A DNA stretch of 10,672 nucleotides, taken from positions 1-10,672 of the forward strand of contig SDVU01000769.1 of the NCBI GenBank assembly GCA_016256075.1, given 5' to 3'. A model generated the notes under the pieces. The model had not been told where the DNA came from. It worked only from the letters and a program-made list of their open reading frames with translations, and did no database searches. This stretch comes from Dictyocoela muelleri. Its lineage: Eukaryota; Microsporidia. Positions 8,186-10,672 of this stretch are shown piece after piece; position 1 is the first letter of the stretch; each line of letters starts with the position of its first letter. A program made the position numbers and the translations under genes.

Positions 8186-8359
8186 ATGATAGTATTGAGA
8201 ATATTCGATTCTCATTCATAAATAACGATTTTTTACCAAGTTAGTTAGTTCAATGTTTATTTCTTAATATCATTTCTTAACTAATCTGTCAAGAATATTA
8301 TTTCTTTACTTATATTGAATAAAAAAGGTCTATACCAATTTATAGTTCCAATTATAGCT

Positions 8360-8805
8360 GTAGTTGTCTCTTGTTATTTGTTGTTTTTATCTGTTTATAT
8401 ATATCAATTTTTAAGATTCGGGTAATATCCTTCTAGTGTAATAAATAACTAAGATATTTTATATAAGCATTTGCAGAATTTACTTTTTTTTCTTAATTTA
8501 TTGTCAATCCGTTTCATTTAGTCGCTTTAATACTCCAATTATATGTATTTTTGTTATCATCGATTTTTTTGCTATGTATCAATACATCGTCTAAATATAT
8601 TTTGACAATTTATATTTTATCAAGAGTACCCTACATAGACCTCTGAAAACCTTTGGGCGCATTTGTCGTACAAAATGTCATACGAACATATTCATATTGC
8701 TCATTTATCAATAAAACTTGTATATTTAATTAAATATTTTCATAATAATCTGATAGTAACCCAAATTCAGATCTATAAGACAAAAATTTTATTACAAAAA
8801 TAATT
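8360..8805 (-). pseudogene. gypsy-2 reverse transcriptase remnant
   Basis: On the minus strand, a weak 'DLNLGYYQI'-like block lies near 8740-8765. It is followed by 'NEQYEYVRMTFCTTNAPKGFQR' in pieces (about 8645-8710) and by 'VKIYLDDVLIHSKKIDD' (about 8553-8609) with an unchanged Y-L-D-D catalytic motif. Further on, 'GTINWYRPFLFNISKEI' in pieces (about 8300-8350) is the connection between RT and RNase H. Fossil; the 5' part of the domain is lost. Confidence 0.8.
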
Positions 8806-8825
8806 ACAAAATACATACATGAAGA

Positions 8826-9005
8826 TTTTGTTTCGTTAGGGTTAGGTTTTTGGTTTTTGGTTATGTAAAGACTTAGGGGACATGCGGGTGCAAGTCTCTT
8901 TTATATGCTTATTATAAAAGACATACGGCAATAGCCTGGAGATTCAGCTGACTTAATCAGCTATAGCTTTTGAATGCATCGAATTGATATCAAACTAGCA
9001 AGAGA
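8826..9005. other. GC-richer structured island with telomere-like tract
   Basis: This stretch is clearly richer in G and C than everything around it. It begins with TTAGGGTTAGG (8836-8846) followed by GGTTTTTGG repeats. Three perfect-stem hairpins follow in a row: AGACTT/AAGTCT (8869-8874 with 8892-8897), TCTTTTAT/ATAAAAGA (8897-8904 with 8914-8921) and AGCTGA/TCAGCT (8946-8951 with 8957-8962, 5-base loop). No protein reading is supported. It may be a structured RNA, a short non-autonomous repeat, or filler captured at a break, since it abuts the cut end of gypsy-2. I do not recognise the family, and the strand is unknown. Confidence 0.45.
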
Positions 9006-9660
9006 AAACATAATCATTTAGATAAGAGTAGTATAATTTATATTATTACAATTATACTTTATTTAATGAATAAAAAGCTATATAGTTAAAAAGGAAAAAA
9101 ACGAAATATCGTTATTAATAAGACAAATCAGAAAGTTCTAAAACAGAAATTTATCACTATCAAATCTCTTTCAGTTAAATTAAATATAAATATGATACAA
9201 AAAATTAGTATTACATATATATGTATAAAATATACTATATATAAAATCAAGTAATAGGATTATTACTATAAATCTACAATAATATTCAAAAAAAACGATA
9301 CTTAAGATATTATATTTTATAAAGTATATTATATTAGAGAAAAAAAAGCTATATCATAAGATTAAATAAGAATACATAATATAGTATATGAAAATATTTA
9401 TTTATGAAATTTATACTTTTATTTTATTAATAGCACTTTATAGAGAAAATAAAAAAAAAATATTTAAAAGTACAAATAAGAAATAAAAATACATTTACTT
9501 ATTTGGCAAACATGTTTTAAAGAGATATAACTGAGATATAGAAGTTGTAAAAAAGTTAGTTGAATAACATGTACATCAGAATATAGATTTATGCGTATAA
9601 CTGGTCACAGAAAGACGAATCAGTTCTGTACATAATCTAAGAACTATAGGTAGAATCAAT
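9006..9660. other. AT-rich region without recognisable features
   Basis: Stops are frequent in all six frames and there is no motif I can name. There are short AT microsatellite-like tracts (for example near 9215-9245), and nothing else is supported. Confidence 0.5.
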
Positions 9661-9670
9661 TCCCTAATGA

Positions 9671-9693
9671 AAAAAACAAAAAAGTTGTTTTTT
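9671..9693. repeat. small A/T hairpin
   Basis: AAAAAACAA (9671-9679) and TTGTTTTTT (9685-9693) form a 9-bp stem with a 5-base loop, followed by more T. The sequence is low complexity and could be chance, but it sits directly before a stronger hairpin. Confidence 0.4.
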
Positions 9694-9705
9694 TTTTTAT
9701 TGAAG

Positions 9706-9738
9706 TTTGTCGTTTTAGATAAAAACGACAAATTTTTT
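9706..9738 (+). repeat. 11-bp perfect hairpin followed by a T run
   Basis: TTTGTCGTTTT (9706-9716) and AAAACGACAAA (9722-9732) form a perfect 11-bp stem around a 5-base loop, ending in a run of T. In a bacterium this would be called an intrinsic terminator. In a eukaryote the T run could end a Pol III transcript, or the hairpin could be the end of a small foldback element. No RNA gene is visible just upstream. Confidence 0.55.
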
Positions 9739-9828
9739 TGAATAATTAAAATAGTTAATTAAATACAATAATATAAAAAATGATAATTTATTTTTTCATA
9801 AAATGGTTATAATATCATAAAATTCTAA

Positions 9829-10323
9829 ATTTTCATAAATAAAAATTATAAATTTCTTTTTTCAGTTATTTATCTTTTCGGTCATTTGAATCTTACAATC
9901 TATAACAATCCGTTATTTATACTGTTTTTTACTTTCTTATCTTTAAGCAAGGTAATTATTAGTCCAATTGTTAGACTATTGCTTTATAAGTAATACAAAT
10001 GTACGAAGCATGCCTCACAACTATCATATATTTGTATATTCTTTGTGCTTGGCGCTTCTTTTAATTTAAAGTTTTTTATATTTATTTCCAATATAAATTT
10101 AAAACATCTTATTATTCTATTTAGGAATTCGATTTTTTTATTCTTGCTATTATCTTTAAATAGTTTTTATGATAATGTTCAGTTCGTCACAATATTTTAT
10201 CAATGTTTAAATTTTATCAAACACAACTTTCTTATCGCTTTAAACACGTATACAGATTATATTTGTTTTTTTATTTATTCTCGATTTATAATATATTCAC
10301 AAATAAATCTTGTTTTTATTTGA
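9829..10323 (+). pseudogene. remnant of a multi-pass membrane protein (family unknown)
   Basis: One frame is open for 54 codons, meets a single stop (TAA at 9991-9993) and is then open for 109 more codons to TGA at 10321-10323. In such AT-rich DNA two stretches this long in one frame are unlikely by chance. The translation is dominated by Phe, Leu and Ile and has at least four likely membrane segments: around 'PLFILFFTFLSLSKVI', 'YICIFFVLGASF', 'NSIFLFLLLSL' and 'YICFFIYSRFIIY'. No in-frame ATG is present (10045 is GTG), so the 5' end is lost or lies upstream out of frame. I do not recognise a family. The T-rich strand by itself favours Phe and Leu codons, so a chance open stretch remains possible. 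A second frame (10203-10388) continues into the palindrome and might be the same gene after a frameshift. Confidence 0.4.
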
Positions 10324-10325
10324 AA

Positions 10326-10388
10326 TATGATTGGTTCTTTAACGACTTAGAGACCCTCTCTCTCAAATTAAAAATTCTTAATTGGTAA
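10326..10388 (+). pseudogene. short coding-like end in left palindrome arm (FNDLET)
   Basis: In the frame of the open stretch 10203-10388, the end reads 'YDWFFNDLETLSLKLKILNW' and then TAA (10386-10388). The minus-strand reading of the right arm gives 'KDFNDLETPTL' and then TGA (10639-10637). Over the six shared codons the DNA differs only at third positions (TTT/TTC, ACC/ACA) and the protein is unchanged. This hints that both arms hold the 3' end of related genes that face each other. With so few codons this is weak evidence. Confidence 0.3.
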
Positions 10389-10672
10389 GAGCATAGAGTA
10401 TGCTACTAATTTTAAATAATCGTAAAATCTAGTGATAAATTTTAATCTATAATTAATGTAAAATAAACAAAGATATATATATACATCTACTAATTCGGTG
10501 GTTCGCATTTAATTTAGTAAATATATATTTTTTTTGTATTTTTAATATTAATTATATTTTAAAATTTATCACTAGATTTTATGCTTATATCTAATAAGTA
10601 GCATACTCTATGCTCTTACTAATTAAGATTTTATAATCAGAGAGTTGGTGTCTCTAAGTCGTTGAAATCCTT
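10332..10672. repeat. large palindrome running off the right edge
   Basis: Bases 10332-10495 and about 10511-10672 are inverted copies of each other around a centre near 10502. Perfect blocks include the 23-mers at 10385-10407 with 10597-10619 and at 10423-10445 with 10559-10581, and the 11-mer at 10343-10353 with 10651-10661. All three share the same centre, so the arms have almost no length change between them. The spacer is about 15 bases and includes CGGTGGTTCGC, its most GC-rich part. Inside each arm is a smaller palindrome, AGCATA-GAG-TATGCT. The arms still match at the window edge, so the full length is unknown. Confidence 0.9.
10637..10672 (-). pseudogene. partial coding-like end in right palindrome arm (FNDLET)
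   Basis: The minus strand is open from the window edge to TGA at 10639-10637 and reads 'KDFNDLETPTL'. It mirrors the plus-strand end at 10326-10388. It would be the last codons of a gene lying beyond the right edge, if real. Confidence 0.3.

Larger units (their letters stand above)
6890..8825 (-). mobile_element. gypsy-2: second fossil Ty3/gypsy element, 5'-truncated
   Basis: On the minus strand, RT, RNase H and integrase blocks follow in gypsy order from about 8800 down to 6890. Gag, protease and the first part of RT are absent, since recognisable sequence stops abruptly near 8800-8825 at the GC-richer island. At the protein level it is related to gypsy-1, with matching 'NEQYEY', 'NYSIVEK', 'LTIT.IFTR' and 'TILK' blocks. 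The DNA is diverged, so it is a separate insertion and not a recent inverted duplicate. It lies tail to tail with gypsy-1. Broken in many places; no LTRs found. Confidence 0.85.

Noticed and set aside
8836-8846. True telomere or internal telomere array
   Set aside because: Only two units are present. It is reported as telomere-like only, because a match this short can arise by chance.
8869-8897. A tRNA-like B box (GGGTGCAAGTCTC) in the GC-richer island
   Set aside because: It has a mismatch at a key B-box position, no A box at the right distance and no T stem.
10203-10388. Independent 61-codon gene starting at the ATG at 10203
   Set aside because: It overlaps the longer membrane-type frame. 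It is more easily a frame-shifted continuation of the same remnant, and only its last codons are mirrored in the palindrome.

Overview
This is a very AT-rich eukaryotic window with no intact protein-coding gene that I can support. Most of it is decayed mobile DNA. The coding style of the retroelements resembles what I remember of Ty3/gypsy elements in microsporidia: a His-containing zinc knuckle of the C-x2-H-x4-H-x4-C type and an RT-to-RNase H linker of the 'INWYRPF' type. Merlin and GINGER DNA transposons would fit there too. This is inference from memory. An AT-rich invertebrate genome, for example the host of a microsporidian, is a real alternative, and the tRNA-derived sequence at the left edge fits that slightly better.

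Layout. 57-130 (-) is a tRNA-derived sequence with good A and B boxes but no proper cloverleaf. About 170-700 (+) is a 5'-truncated Merlin (IS1595/ISXO2-like DDE) transposase remnant. About 715-6600 (+) is a fossil Ty3/gypsy element (gypsy-1) with gag zinc knuckle, protease, RT, RNase H and integrase in the usual order. Its integrase region is split by a nested 2538-bp GINGER-like DNA transposon at 3371-5908. That element has long terminal inverted repeats, TGTTG ends, a perfect 5-bp target duplication (ACAAT) and a decayed integrase-type transposase. About 6890-8825 (-) is a second, independent gypsy fossil (gypsy-2), pointing toward gypsy-1 tail to tail and cut off within its RT. At 8826-9005 there is a GC-richer, hairpin-rich island beginning with a short TTAGGG-TTAGG telomere-like tract. 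9006-9828 is AT-rich sequence with nothing recognisable except two small hairpins. 9829-10323 (+) is the remnant of a strongly hydrophobic, probably multi-pass membrane protein. 10332-10672 is a large palindrome centred near 10502 that runs off the right edge. Both arms carry the same short coding-like stretch (FNDLET), which suggests two converging gene copies.

How it fits together. The relative order of events is partly readable: gypsy-1 came first, then the GINGER element landed in it, and both decayed afterwards. I found no LTR pair, no CRISPR array, no functional tRNA or rRNA and no host operon or pathway. The parts most worth a second look are the GINGER-like element with its repeated subterminal C-tract motif, the structured island at 8826-9005, and the right-edge palindrome.
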